A DNA stretch of 64,000 nt from Trujillonella endophytica (GTDB taxonomy: Bacteria; Actinomycetota; Actinomycetes; Mycobacteriales; Geodermatophilaceae). The notes beneath the pieces are model-generated. The model worked only from the letters and a program-made list of their open reading frames with translations, searched no databases and had not been told where the DNA came from. Made by a program: the position numbers and the translations under genes. The stretch is from assembly GCF_900110555.1 (NCBI RefSeq), contig NZ_FOEE01000016.1, positions 32,785 to 96,784 of the forward strand, in the 5' to 3' direction. Of this stretch, positions 46,170 through 54,438 are shown piece after piece. The first letter of the stretch is position 1, and each line of letters opens with the position of its first letter.

Positions 46170-47408
46170 TCAGGGTCGGGCGCCGATGAGTCCGGCAACG
46201 GCTGCGCTGAAGGCCGGAGCCGTGAACCGCTGCTCCATGACGCTCCGGGCTCGGTGGGCTGCCGCGGTGAGCTCAGCGGCGTCGAGGGACGCCAGTGCGG
46301 TGCCGAACTCAGCCGGGGTCTCGACCACACGGGCGGCGACCTCGTGCGGGATCCCCTCGAGCGCGACCGGCGTGGCGAGGATGGGCACGCCGAGCGACAT
46401 GAGCGTCAGCGTCTTCAGTTTGACCCCGGCCCCCGCCCATACCGGCACGACTCCCGCGGCCACTCCCTCGCAGGCATCGGCCAGATCGGGCACGAAACCA
46501 CGGAAGTCGACTCCGGGAACGCCGTGCAGTTGCTCGATCTGCCGCTCGTCGGCGTCGGCCCCTACGACGCGCACCGTCCACCCGCCGTCCCGGAGCTGCC
46601 GCTCGGCAGCACGGAGGAACAGCATCAGTCCGTCCCAGTTGGGTGTGTAGCTCAACGTGCCCAGCCACAGAAGGGTTCGGCTGGTGGGGTCCAGCGTCAT
46701 GGCCGGCTGCACAGCTCCGGCCACGGAGGGGATCGTCGTCGTCGGGCGGTCCCCGAACAGCCGGATCAGTCGCTGCGCCTCCTCGTCGGATGTCACCACG
46801 ACCTCGGAGACCCGATGCAGGACCCGCCGCTCGAACACCCAGTGGAACGGGAGGTTGCCGGCCGCGCGGAGCTTGCCCACAGGGCTGGACACCGACCGGA
46901 CGGCGTCCAGGTCACTGGCGGTCAGCACGTTGGACTTGTCCCACACCACCCTGCGCGCCGAGACGTCGCCGGCGCTCACTCCTGCCGGTTCCCCGAGGAG
47001 CACAGCCACGTCGAAGGGGGTGCGACCGGCCGCTCGCACGGCGCGTGACAGCTCAGGGCCCCACTGCCGGTACACCCACGGTGGCGTCAGCGTGGCGATT
47101 CCCCGCAAGGTCCGTCCCCACCTCGCCCGGTTGCTCCTGAGGTCGCGCTGCCAGGCCGGGACGACGACGACGGCAGCACTGCCGAGCCGCCGCGTGAGCT
47201 CGGCGATGTGCTCGTCGCTGGTGTCGGGGCGCGCGACGCAGACGGCGGTGAGGTCCGAGCACGCCGCGAGGGACTCGAGGAAGAGGAGGCGCCGGAGGGC
47301 GTCCCCATGGTTCTGCGGTACGGGGAAGAAGGTCACCACGGCCAGGACCCGCGGGCGCGGTCCCGGCGATGCGTTGTCAGGCGGAGGGCCCGACGGCGCG
47401 TACGGCAC
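46170..47408 (-). CDS. GT4-family glycosyltransferase
   Basis: 412 residues. The N-terminus FFPVPQNHGDALRRLLFLESL is typical of GT4 proteins with a Gly-Asp acceptor loop, and the C-terminal domain has LLWLGTLSYTPNWDGLMLFL, VRVVGADAD and PVWAGAGVKLKTLTLMSLGVPILATPVALEGI. The last matches the nucleotide-sugar site, though the usual Glu-x7-Glu is weaker. The GTG at 47408 overlaps the preceding gene by 32 bp; a later internal start is possible. Likely cytoplasmic and one of three transferases in the second block. Confidence 0.82.
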   Translation of the reverse strand: MPYAPSGPPPDNASPGPRPRVLAVVTFFPVPQNHGDALRRLLFLESLAACSDLTAVCVARPDTSDEHIAELTRRLGSAAVVVVPAWQRDLRSNRARWGRTLRGIATLTPPWVYRQWGPELSRAVRAAGRTPFDVAVLLGEPAGVSAGDVSARRVVWDKSNVLTASDLDAVRSVSSPVGKLRAAGNLPFHWVFERRVLHRVSEVVVTSDEEAQRLIRLFGDRPTTTIPSVAGAVQPAMTLDPTSRTLLWLGTLSYTPNWDGLMLFLRAAERQLRDGGWTVRVVGADADERQIEQLHGVPGVDFRGFVPDLADACEGVAAGVVPVWAGAGVKLKTLTLMSLGVPILATPVALEGIPHEVAARVVETPAEFGTALASLDAAELTAAAHRARSVMEQRFTAPAFSAAVAGLIGARP

Positions 47409-48474
47409 GGTAGACCTCCTCCACCTCGTGGACCTGCCGGTCGATGGTGAACTCCGCCAGGTAACGACGCCGGCTGGCCGCGCCCATGGATCGCAGCATC
47501 GACGACTCCAGCAGCGGTGCGACCAGCCGGGCGAGGGCGGCGCCGGGGAGGTCGACGTCGAAGAGCAGACCGTTGACCCCGTCGGTGACGGCCTCGTCGC
47601 AGCTCCCCACGCGCGGCGCCACCAGGCCCCTGCCCAGGGACGCAGCCTCCAGGAGTGTCAGCGGCAGGCCCTCCCACCGTGACGTGAGCATCACGAGATC
47701 CGACTCGAGGAGCTGGGACGCCACGTCGGATCGCGCACCGAGGAAGCGGAGGCCCGGCACGGCGCGACGGTCGACCTCGGCACGGCACGCCTGGAGCAGG
47801 TCCCCGTCCCCGATCCATACCGCCGACACCGGCCGTCCGACGGCTGCGAGCTCCTCCACGACGTCGATGAAGCGGAAGGGGTCCTTCTGCTCGTCCACCC
47901 TCGCGACCACGGCGATCTTCGGCTGCTGCCCGCCACGAGACACCGGGAGTGTCAGATCCCGGCCCGCCCCGACGTCGGGCACTGCGTTGCGAACGGTCGT
48001 CACGCGGTCGGCAGGGCGGCGGAAGTCCTGGACGAGCATCTCGGCGACCGCCCGCCCGCAGGCGACGAGATGATCACCGCGAAACGAGAGCCATGCTCCG
48101 GCGCCGGGACGGAACACGTTGTGCACGTGCTCGACCACCCTGGTCCGGGTCGCCACGCGCGCCGCCCTCGCCAGCAGCGCGACGCCGCGTTGGTGGGCGT
48201 GGACGACGTCGAAACCGCCGCCCCGCACCAGTCGGGTGAGCCACAGCGCGTACCGCACGCGCTGGATCGGGGTACCCCGGCGGGGGGCGTGCCGCTGGAC
48301 GACCTCGGGAGGCAGGTCCCCCCACAGGGCGCCGCCGGGTTCGGCCGCGACGCTCACCGCGTGACCGCGCCCGGCCAGAGCGCAGCTCATGCTGACCACC
48401 ACCCGCTCGAGGCCGCCGACCCCGAGGGAGTCGGTCAGCATCAGGACCCGGACGTGCTCGGACCCCGCGGTCAT
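47377..48474 (-). CDS. GT4-family glycosyltransferase
   Basis: 365 residues. VLMLTDSLGVGGLERVVVSMS is the standard GT4 head. Later come VVHAHQRGVALLARA, VARVDEQKDPFRFIDVV, FLGARSDVASQL and TSRWEGLPLTLLEAASLGRGLVA (Glu-x7-Glu). The ATG overlaps the upstream gene's TGA (ATGA), showing coupling with the PssD/PssE-type gene. Donor unknown. Confidence 0.87.
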   Translation of the reverse strand: MTAGSEHVRVLMLTDSLGVGGLERVVVSMSCALAGRGHAVSVAAEPGGALWGDLPPEVVQRHAPRRGTPIQRVRYALWLTRLVRGGGFDVVHAHQRGVALLARAARVATRTRVVEHVHNVFRPGAGAWLSFRGDHLVACGRAVAEMLVQDFRRPADRVTTVRNAVPDVGAGRDLTLPVSRGGQQPKIAVVARVDEQKDPFRFIDVVEELAAVGRPVSAVWIGDGDLLQACRAEVDRRAVPGLRFLGARSDVASQLLESDLVMLTSRWEGLPLTLLEAASLGRGLVAPRVGSCDEAVTDGVNGLLFDVDLPGAALARLVAPLLESSMLRSMGAASRRRYLAEFTIDRQVHEVEEVYRAVRAVGPSA

Positions 48475-49523
48475 GCCGCCGTCGAGTCGAGGGCGCGGAT
48501 GCGCCACCCGACCGCCGTCCCCATGAAGGATCGGTGCAGGTCGTCCACCTCCGCGACCGTCACGAGCCCGGTCGTGGCCAGCATCGCGGCAATCTGCGTC
48601 TGGTGATCGTCGACGTGTTCTCCACGGTGCGCTCGCCGCGGGACGAAGATCGGCCGGATGCCCGCCTCGAAGAGTGTGAGCGCGGTGCCGACGCCGGCAT
48701 GCGAGATCACCAGGTCCGCCTCGGTCGCGCACGCCAGGAAGCTGTTCGCATCCATCGCGTCGATCGTGCGTCCGGGCAGGTCATGCCGTGTCGTCGCGCC
48801 CAACTGCCAGACGGTCCGCTCGTCTGCGAGGCCACTCCGGAGCACGCGGTCGACCAGGGCGTCGAACCGGTACGGCCGGATCGTCCCCACCGTCACGAAC
48901 AGGCGAGGTCGCCGGACGAGGGCACGCGCCCGCGGCGGCGGTACGGCGGCGAAGCCGGCGAAGACGCTGCGGTGGGGGCGCCAGCGGCGGTCCGCCGACG
49001 ACGGATGCTGCGTGTACAGGTGCGCGAGCCGTAGGCCGGCCACCATCCGCCCGGTCAGGGAGGGACGCTCGATGCGGGCGACGCTCTCGATGTAGTGGCA
49101 CGGGATGCCCCTGGCCCTGGCCGCCACGAAGGCGCTCAGGGCAACGGCCGCCCCCGTGCTGACCACAGCCGCGGGGCGGACCGCCGCGAGGATGCGAGCG
49201 ATGCGAGTGGCAGCTCCCGCTGCGGCCCCGAGCTGGCGAGGGCCGGTGTACGGAACGTAATAGGTGGGGACGCCGCTGAGCAGCGACCTGCTCTGCCCGG
49301 TGTCGAACGTGACCCACGTGGAGTCCTGGGCCGCGCCCATGGTCGGTGCGAGGCGCCGCAGTTCGGTGAGGTGCCCCCCGGTCGACGCCACGAACAGCAC
49401 CCGCTGCCCGGCCAGGTCCAAGCTCGGTGCAGCGGCCTCGCCGGCGCCGAGTTCACGACTCGTGTCCATCGCCTCGGATCGCCTCCCCTCGAGAACGGGG
49501 GACTGCGGGGCCTGACCGTTCAC
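48471..49523 (-). CDS. fused PssD/PssE-type (Alg14/Alg13-like) glycosyltransferase
   Basis: 350 residues. The first half resembles PssD/Alg14 (VLFVASTGGHLTELRRLAP, VVSTGAAVALSAFVAARARG). The second resembles PssE/Alg13, the GT28 C-terminal domain (LFVTVGTIRPYRFDALVDRV, ADLVISHAGVGTALTLFEAG, IFVPRRAHRGEHVDDHQ). In many bacteria these are separate proteins that together add the second sugar (often glucuronate) to the lipid carrier. The UDP-glucuronate made by Ugd is a possible donor. GTG 49523 is the first start; ATG 49469 with GGGGAGG upstream is the alternative. Confidence 0.83.
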   Translation of the reverse strand: MNGQAPQSPVLEGRRSEAMDTSRELGAGEAAAPSLDLAGQRVLFVASTGGHLTELRRLAPTMGAAQDSTWVTFDTGQSRSLLSGVPTYYVPYTGPRQLGAAAGAATRIARILAAVRPAAVVSTGAAVALSAFVAARARGIPCHYIESVARIERPSLTGRMVAGLRLAHLYTQHPSSADRRWRPHRSVFAGFAAVPPPRARALVRRPRLFVTVGTIRPYRFDALVDRVLRSGLADERTVWQLGATTRHDLPGRTIDAMDANSFLACATEADLVISHAGVGTALTLFEAGIRPIFVPRRAHRGEHVDDHQTQIAAMLATTGLVTVAEVDDLHRSFMGTAVGWRIRALDSTAA

Positions 49524-49618
49524 GGGCGACCCTGCCGGGCGATCGCGTCACCCGCAACGCCGTGTCGGGTCGCCCGACCCGGATGGGGGATGCCTCGAGC
49601 CGGGGCCCCGCGGCCGGC

Positions 49619-51370
49619 TCAGCTGAGGGAGATCGGACCGATGGGGTACCAGTTGTCGGGTCGGCCTCCGGCAACCGGCAGCTCGATCCGGGACTCGGTC
49701 GTGCGCTCGACCATGCCGATCAGGACGGTGTACTCCCCGGCGGGCAGCGCTGGGAGCGGAACGTCGACGGCCACTACCCGGGATTCCCCCGGTAGCCATG
49801 TCGCCACCTGAGCCTCCTGCACCCAGGAGGCGACGACACGGCCGCGCCTGTCGGCCAGGGCGATCCCTACCGCCAGGTCCTGCCCCATGCGGGGATACGA
49901 CGGCGCGGACCCGGTGTTCGTCCACTCCGTCGAGACGCTGAGCGACCCCGTGGGCCCGGGACCGGTCGTGACCCGGTCGAGCGCGTACCGGTACCCGAGC
50001 GGCGGCACCAGCTCGGCCAAGGTCGCCTCGTCGAGCACCGTGTTGTCGTGCAGCAGGCTGGCACCCATGCCGCGGAGGGTCTCCGCCGCGGCCGCCTGCC
50101 GGGACGGGTCCGCGCCGTCCACGGTCTCGAACACGACCGGTGCCCGGCGCCAGATGTCGGTCACGCCGTAGCCGATCTGCTGGAGTGTTGCCAGATCGGC
50201 GTGCGGGCTGAACAAGGCGTCGTTGCGGAAGCCGACATCCGGGTGGTGTGCGGCGACGTACCGGGTGGACGCCCAGATCCCGCCGTAGGGCATCAACAAC
50301 TGGGTCCGCTGGAAACCGGCGTGGTCGTAGTCCAGTGCCGACTCGGTCCGCCCGTCATCGGACAGCGTGCGCGCGGTTCCGCTGCCCCCGACGAACATGT
50401 GCACGAGGTGTCGACGGGTTGCGGAATCGATGCTGTCGGCCTCGCCGGCCACGTCGCCGTGATCGGTGGTGGCGGTCGCCTGCCACTCGTTGAACCTGCC
50501 GTAACCGGAGATGTCGATGAAGGCGATCCGCGGGTCGCCGTCGTAGCGGCGCGCCAGGGCATCGACGAAGGCGCCCCAGTGCTCCTGGTAGGTCCTCGAC
50601 CGGTAGTCCGGCTCCCGATCGGGGCTGTCGGTGATGACTGCGCCGTCGTCCACGACCCAGGCGGGCACCCGATGGGTGCCGTACGGGGCGCCGGTCATGG
50701 TCATGATCCGGAAGGATCCTTGCTCTCCGCGAGCCTCGCACTGCTGGAGGAAGTCGTCGATCGGCGACCAGTCGAAGACATCAACGGCGGGATTGAGCGT
50801 CGCCCAGTCGAAGCCGCCCTGCTCCGGATGCTCTCCGCGGCGGTACTCCGTGGACTGCGCCAGGTCGCCGTGCGCGTGCGTCCATCCCTGGTACCCGATC
50901 CCGGGATTGGGCAGGTAACCGTCGATCCCCGGCGGAGACACCGAACCACTGGTGAGAGGTGTCGCCGGTAAGGCGGGCGCTTCCGGTGCCGGCGGTACCG
51001 TGCCGGCGCCGGAAGCAGGCGCGGACGTGGAGGTCGTGCTCGTCGGCGCGGCTGGAGTCGGGTGGTGCACGGTCGTGCGTGCAGCGGTGGTTGCCGTCGG
51101 CACCTCGACGGCGGCGACGACGAACCCGGTGAGCAGGACCGTGGCCAGCAGCAGCGCCCCCAGGGCCGCCGCGTACGGCGGCCGGCGGCGCATGACGTAC
51201 AGCACGCCGCCCGCGAGGCCGGTTGCCGCGAGTGCGAAACCCAGCGCGAGGAGGGATCCCCAGACGTCCCCGCCGAACGAGGCAAGCACCGTGGCGGCCG
51301 ACCCCAGGGTGGCGGCGACAGCCAGCAGAACCCGACCCGCAGGAGGCGAGGACCGCGGTCGAGCGACCAT
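49619..51370 (-). CDS. membrane-anchored DUF4832-type glycoside-hydrolase-like protein
   Basis: 583 residues. Three N-terminal membrane helices (to about 85) lead to a Thr/Ser/Pro linker (about 95-140) and an extracytoplasmic domain. That domain begins LPNPGIGYQGWTHAHG and contains PIDDFLQQCEARGEQGSFRIM and FIDISGYGRFNEWQ, a TIM-barrel-like strand pattern seen in DUF4832 proteins. The C-terminus is a beta-sandwich-like stretch (LSVSTEWTNTGSAPSYP, VDVPLPALPAGEYTVLIGM). The Glu in GRFNEWQ could be catalytic, by analogy with clan A hydrolases. It may trim or bind the polymer. It is leftward and divergent from the flippase at 51636. Confidence 0.72.
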   Translation of the reverse strand: MVARPRSSPPAGRVLLAVAATLGSAATVLASFGGDVWGSLLALGFALAATGLAGGVLYVMRRRPPYAAALGALLLATVLLTGFVVAAVEVPTATTAARTTVHHPTPAAPTSTTSTSAPASGAGTVPPAPEAPALPATPLTSGSVSPPGIDGYLPNPGIGYQGWTHAHGDLAQSTEYRRGEHPEQGGFDWATLNPAVDVFDWSPIDDFLQQCEARGEQGSFRIMTMTGAPYGTHRVPAWVVDDGAVITDSPDREPDYRSRTYQEHWGAFVDALARRYDGDPRIAFIDISGYGRFNEWQATATTDHGDVAGEADSIDSATRRHLVHMFVGGSGTARTLSDDGRTESALDYDHAGFQRTQLLMPYGGIWASTRYVAAHHPDVGFRNDALFSPHADLATLQQIGYGVTDIWRRAPVVFETVDGADPSRQAAAAETLRGMGASLLHDNTVLDEATLAELVPPLGYRYALDRVTTGPGPTGSLSVSTEWTNTGSAPSYPRMGQDLAVGIALADRRGRVVASWVQEAQVATWLPGESRVVAVDVPLPALPAGEYTVLIGMVERTTESRIELPVAGGRPDNWYPIGPISLS

Positions 51371-51526
51371 GACGCTCCCTGCGGCCGGGTGGTCGGACGC
51401 CCCAGGCTAGGGCCGTGGAAGCGGACCCGGGAAGTCCAGCGGTCGAGCCCACCGGTGTCGGGACAACAGCGTCACCACTGGCCACTTCCGCACCACCCCG
51501 GGGGGGGTGCCCGCTGGGCTCGGGCA

Positions 51527-51580
51527 CTCCCCACGTAGGGGGAGCGGCGCTCCGCGGGTACGTCCTGCCGCTGATATACA
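51527..51580 (+). promoter_or_regulatory. candidate promoter with CTCCCC-ACGTA-GGGGGAG site
   Basis: The inverted repeat (51527-51544) shares GTAGGGGGAG with 25156 and lies about 31 bp before a TATACA hexamer (51575-51580), a plausible -10 element 55 bp upstream of the flippase start. A second GC-rich repeat (ACCCCGGGGGGGGT, 51495-51508) is adjacent. The arrangement suggests an activator-type site driving the second polysaccharide block. Confidence 0.35.
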
Positions 51581-51635
51581 GGCCGCCCGGCTCGGCGGGA
51601 CCGACGGGCGAGGGGACTGCCGAGGAGGCCGACCG

Positions 51636-52934
51636 GTGCGACCGCTGCTCCGCCGTGGCGTCGCCGGTCGCCTCGTGCTCGGCCTCGGGGACGCCGCGGT
51701 CGCCAGTATCGGGAACCTCGGCGTCAGCATCCTCGCCGCGCGGTCGACCTCGCTGCACGAGTTCGGCGTCTTCGCCACGACCATGCTCATCCTGATCCTG
51801 GCCACCCTCCTGTCCCGTGCCGCCCACGGGGACGTGCTCGTCCTTCGTTCGGCCGGCGACAGGGAAGACGTCGTCACGGACCTCCGGTACTCCCTCGCCT
51901 CGGTCGTGTCGATCACGTCCGTGGTGGGCGGCGTCATAGCGACCGCCGGTCTCGTCCTGCTCCCGCTCGGGGTCGACCCGGGGCTCGCGCTCACCGTCGT
52001 GGTCGCCGGCGCCGCGTTGCCGCTGCTGTGCGTGCAGGACCACCTGCGGTGGATCGAGTACGCACGGGGCGCCCCCTCGCGGGCTCTGGTCAACAATCTG
52101 ATCTGGACCGTCGCTTCGATCGTCCTGTTCTTGATCGCGCAGGGGGTGGGCGACGGTCCCCTGCCCGCCGCGGTATGCGTGCTCCTGTGGGTGGGGGGCG
52201 CGGTCCCTGCAGTGGTCTTCGCCGGCGTGCGTGGACGGATCTCCTTGCGGTTCTCGCGGTCGGAGTGGCTGCGTAGTCATCGTGGGCTCGCCGGGAACCT
52301 GGTCCTCGACTTCTCGCTCACCCAGGCGACGGCGCAGGCGGCGACCCTGGTCGTCGCCGCGCTCGCGGGGCCGCTCGAGATGGCGTTCATCCGCAAGGGA
52401 CAGATCTGGCTCGGTCCGGCGACCGTCGCCATCACGGGCCTGCTGGCCGCCCTGCAGCCGCTGCTGGCGCGCCGGACCGCGACGCACGGGAACCGGTCGA
52501 CGGTGCGCCTCGCCGCGGGAGTGGGCCTTGCTGCCGGTGCCGGTCTGCTCGCCTACGGGGGGCTCGTCGTCTGGCTGCCCGAAACACTTGCCGAGGCAGT
52601 CGTCGGACCCGGCTGGGCCGACGTGCGCCCCTACCTGTGGCCCCTCGCGGTCCAGGCGGCGGCGGGCATGCTGGGGGGGTGTCTCGGGCTGGCGCTGCGC
52701 ACCACCGGGCAGATCGGCGCCCAGGTGCGCTGGCGGCTGTTCCTGGCCCCCGTGTCTCTGGGCATCGTCACCCTGGTGACCGCGGTCGCGGGGGGGCGGG
52801 CGGGGATGTGGGCCCTGGCCGGTGGTGGCCTGCTCACCACGGCGGCGTGGGCGCTGCTGCTCCGGCGCGGAGGTTCCGTGCCCGTGCCCCTCGCGGCGGA
52901 CGCCTCCGGTGGTGGTGGTGGTGGACATGAGTGA
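51636..52934 (+). CDS. Wzx-like polysaccharide flippase, copy 2
   Basis: 432 residues with about twelve membrane segments. The head LVLGLGDAAVASIGNLGVSI and later GPLEMAFIRKGQIWLGPATVA fit the MOP-superfamily flippases. The start GTG 51636 is preceded by CGAGGAGG with a 7-nt spacer, which is decisive. The C-terminus is a Gly-run encoded by five GGT repeats (52908-52922) plus GGA, and the stop overlaps the next gene's start by 8 bp. It probably exports the second polymer's repeat units. Confidence 0.8.
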   Translation: MRPLLRRGVAGRLVLGLGDAAVASIGNLGVSILAARSTSLHEFGVFATTMLILILATLLSRAAHGDVLVLRSAGDREDVVTDLRYSLASVVSITSVVGGVIATAGLVLLPLGVDPGLALTVVVAGAALPLLCVQDHLRWIEYARGAPSRALVNNLIWTVASIVLFLIAQGVGDGPLPAAVCVLLWVGGAVPAVVFAGVRGRISLRFSRSEWLRSHRGLAGNLVLDFSLTQATAQAATLVVAALAGPLEMAFIRKGQIWLGPATVAITGLLAALQPLLARRTATHGNRSTVRLAAGVGLAAGAGLLAYGGLVVWLPETLAEAVVGPGWADVRPYLWPLAVQAAAGMLGGCLGLALRTTGQIGAQVRWRLFLAPVSLGIVTLVTAVAGGRAGMWALAGGGLLTTAAWALLLRRGGSVPVPLAADASGGGGGGHE

Positions 52935-54300
52935 GCCGCAGGGAGATTCGCGCCGGCTGCCCCGCGTCGTCCTGGTGCTCCTGCTGCTGGTGACGGCGGC
53001 GGCTCCCTTCGCCGGCAGCGGTCCCGTCGTCTTCGCCCTGACAGCCCTCTCGCTCGGATACGCAGCGCTGTCCGGACCGATCGTCCGTCCGCACTGGACG
53101 CTGGTTGCTTTCCTGCTCTGGACCGCGCTGACCGTGGCCTGGTCCGTGCTGCCCTCGGAGACCCTGCGCGGCGTCCTCGTCACCGCCGGGTCCGCGCTCG
53201 CCGTCGGTTCCCTGGTCCGTCAGCTCGGCCGCAGCGGGGTCTACCGCGCACTCACCACTACGTCCAAGATCCTCGTGGTCGCGAGCTGGGCGCTGTACCT
53301 CGCCTGGCCGGTCGCGGGCCGAGAGCAGGGCGCCTATCACAACGGCGCCTTCACCGGCGTGTTCGTCCAGCGCAACGTCGCCGCCTTCGTCCTCGCCATC
53401 GCCGTGCTGACCTTCACCTATCTGGCGGTGGCACGGGAACCGGGCCACCGGCGCGCCTCGTCGTGTGCCTGGGCCGGCATCGCAGGTTTCACGCTCCTGG
53501 TCACCGAGAGCGGGACGGGGATCGCGGTGACCGCGGTCTGCCTCGCCGTCCTCCTGGTGCTGTCCGGCGCGCGCATCCTGACCCGCTCCGTGAAGGGCGC
53601 GCTCCTCTGGTTGGTGGCCGCCGGCGTCGCGGGACTGGCCGTCGTCGCCCAGAGCGGGGTCGACCTCGTCAGCTCGATCCTCGGCCGCGATTCCACCCTC
53701 ACCGGCCGGACGGTCATCTGGGCAGCGATCGACCCCTACGTCGCCGCGCGGCCGTGGCGCGGGTACGGGTGGGCCGCCCTCTGGACGGAGGATGCGATCA
53801 CGACCCGGGCGATGTGGGCGGTCGCGAGGTTCCGGTTCGAGCATGCGCACAATGCCTACCTCGACGTCCGCGCGCAGGCCGGCGTGGTCGGCCTGGCGCT
53901 GATCTGTCTGTTCTGTGCTCGGGTGGTGGCCGTCGCGCTCCGGCGACTGGTGTCCAGCCGGGACAGCCTCCCGGTGATCTGGCCGCTGTGCGTCGTCCTC
54001 CTGTTGCTCCTCTACGGCATCAGCGAGCAGTCGTTCACGTCGTACTTCGGGTGGCTGGTGCTGGTGCTCGCGGGGGCGCTCGTCGGGACAACCGGTGAGG
54101 CGGCCCCGGTGGGTGCCGCCCCGTCATCCGACGCCGCGGCGGCAGCCGACGACCCGGCAGGTGCCCCGCGGTCCGGTGCGGCCACGGACGAGGCGTGCCA
54201 GCCTCGGCGGAGGCCGGTGGGTGCGTCCGCGAGGTCGAGGCGAGCCCGCGGTGACGGACGATGCGACCCGCCGCACGGCGCGCCCGGCGCGGTGAACTGA
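52927..54300 (+). CDS. O-antigen ligase/Wzy-like polymerase, copy 2
   Basis: 457 residues with about eleven hydrophobic segments. The Wzy_C-like region includes GRDSTLTGRTVIWAAIDPYV, then the HNAYLDVRAQAGVVGLAL motif, characteristic of O-antigen ligase/polymerase proteins. The C-terminal 80 residues are an Ala/Pro/Arg-rich cytoplasmic tail of low complexity. The ATG at 52927 lies inside the flippase end (ATGAGTGA), so it is coupled to it. It would polymerise the units delivered by that flippase. Confidence 0.84.
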   Translation: MSEPQGDSRRLPRVVLVLLLLVTAAAPFAGSGPVVFALTALSLGYAALSGPIVRPHWTLVAFLLWTALTVAWSVLPSETLRGVLVTAGSALAVGSLVRQLGRSGVYRALTTTSKILVVASWALYLAWPVAGREQGAYHNGAFTGVFVQRNVAAFVLAIAVLTFTYLAVAREPGHRRASSCAWAGIAGFTLLVTESGTGIAVTAVCLAVLLVLSGARILTRSVKGALLWLVAAGVAGLAVVAQSGVDLVSSILGRDSTLTGRTVIWAAIDPYVAARPWRGYGWAALWTEDAITTRAMWAVARFRFEHAHNAYLDVRAQAGVVGLALICLFCARVVAVALRRLVSSRDSLPVIWPLCVVLLLLLYGISEQSFTSYFGWLVLVLAGALVGTTGEAAPVGAAPSSDAAAAADDPAGAPRSGAATDEACQPRRRPVGASARSRRARGDGRCDPPHGAPGAVN

Positions 54301-54438
54301 GCGACCGCAGCTGCCTCGGTACGCCCCCCTCACCCATGGGAGTCAGCCGCTCCGCCGGTGACGGGCTGCGACCACGGACGGCGCTTATGGTCCTTGAGGG
54401 CTCGAACGCAGACCCTTCTCTTCACGAACGGGACGACA

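Noticed and set aside
54358..54438. Longer start for the second BY-kinase
   Set aside because: The extra residues do not align with the first copy, whose start matches GTG 54439.
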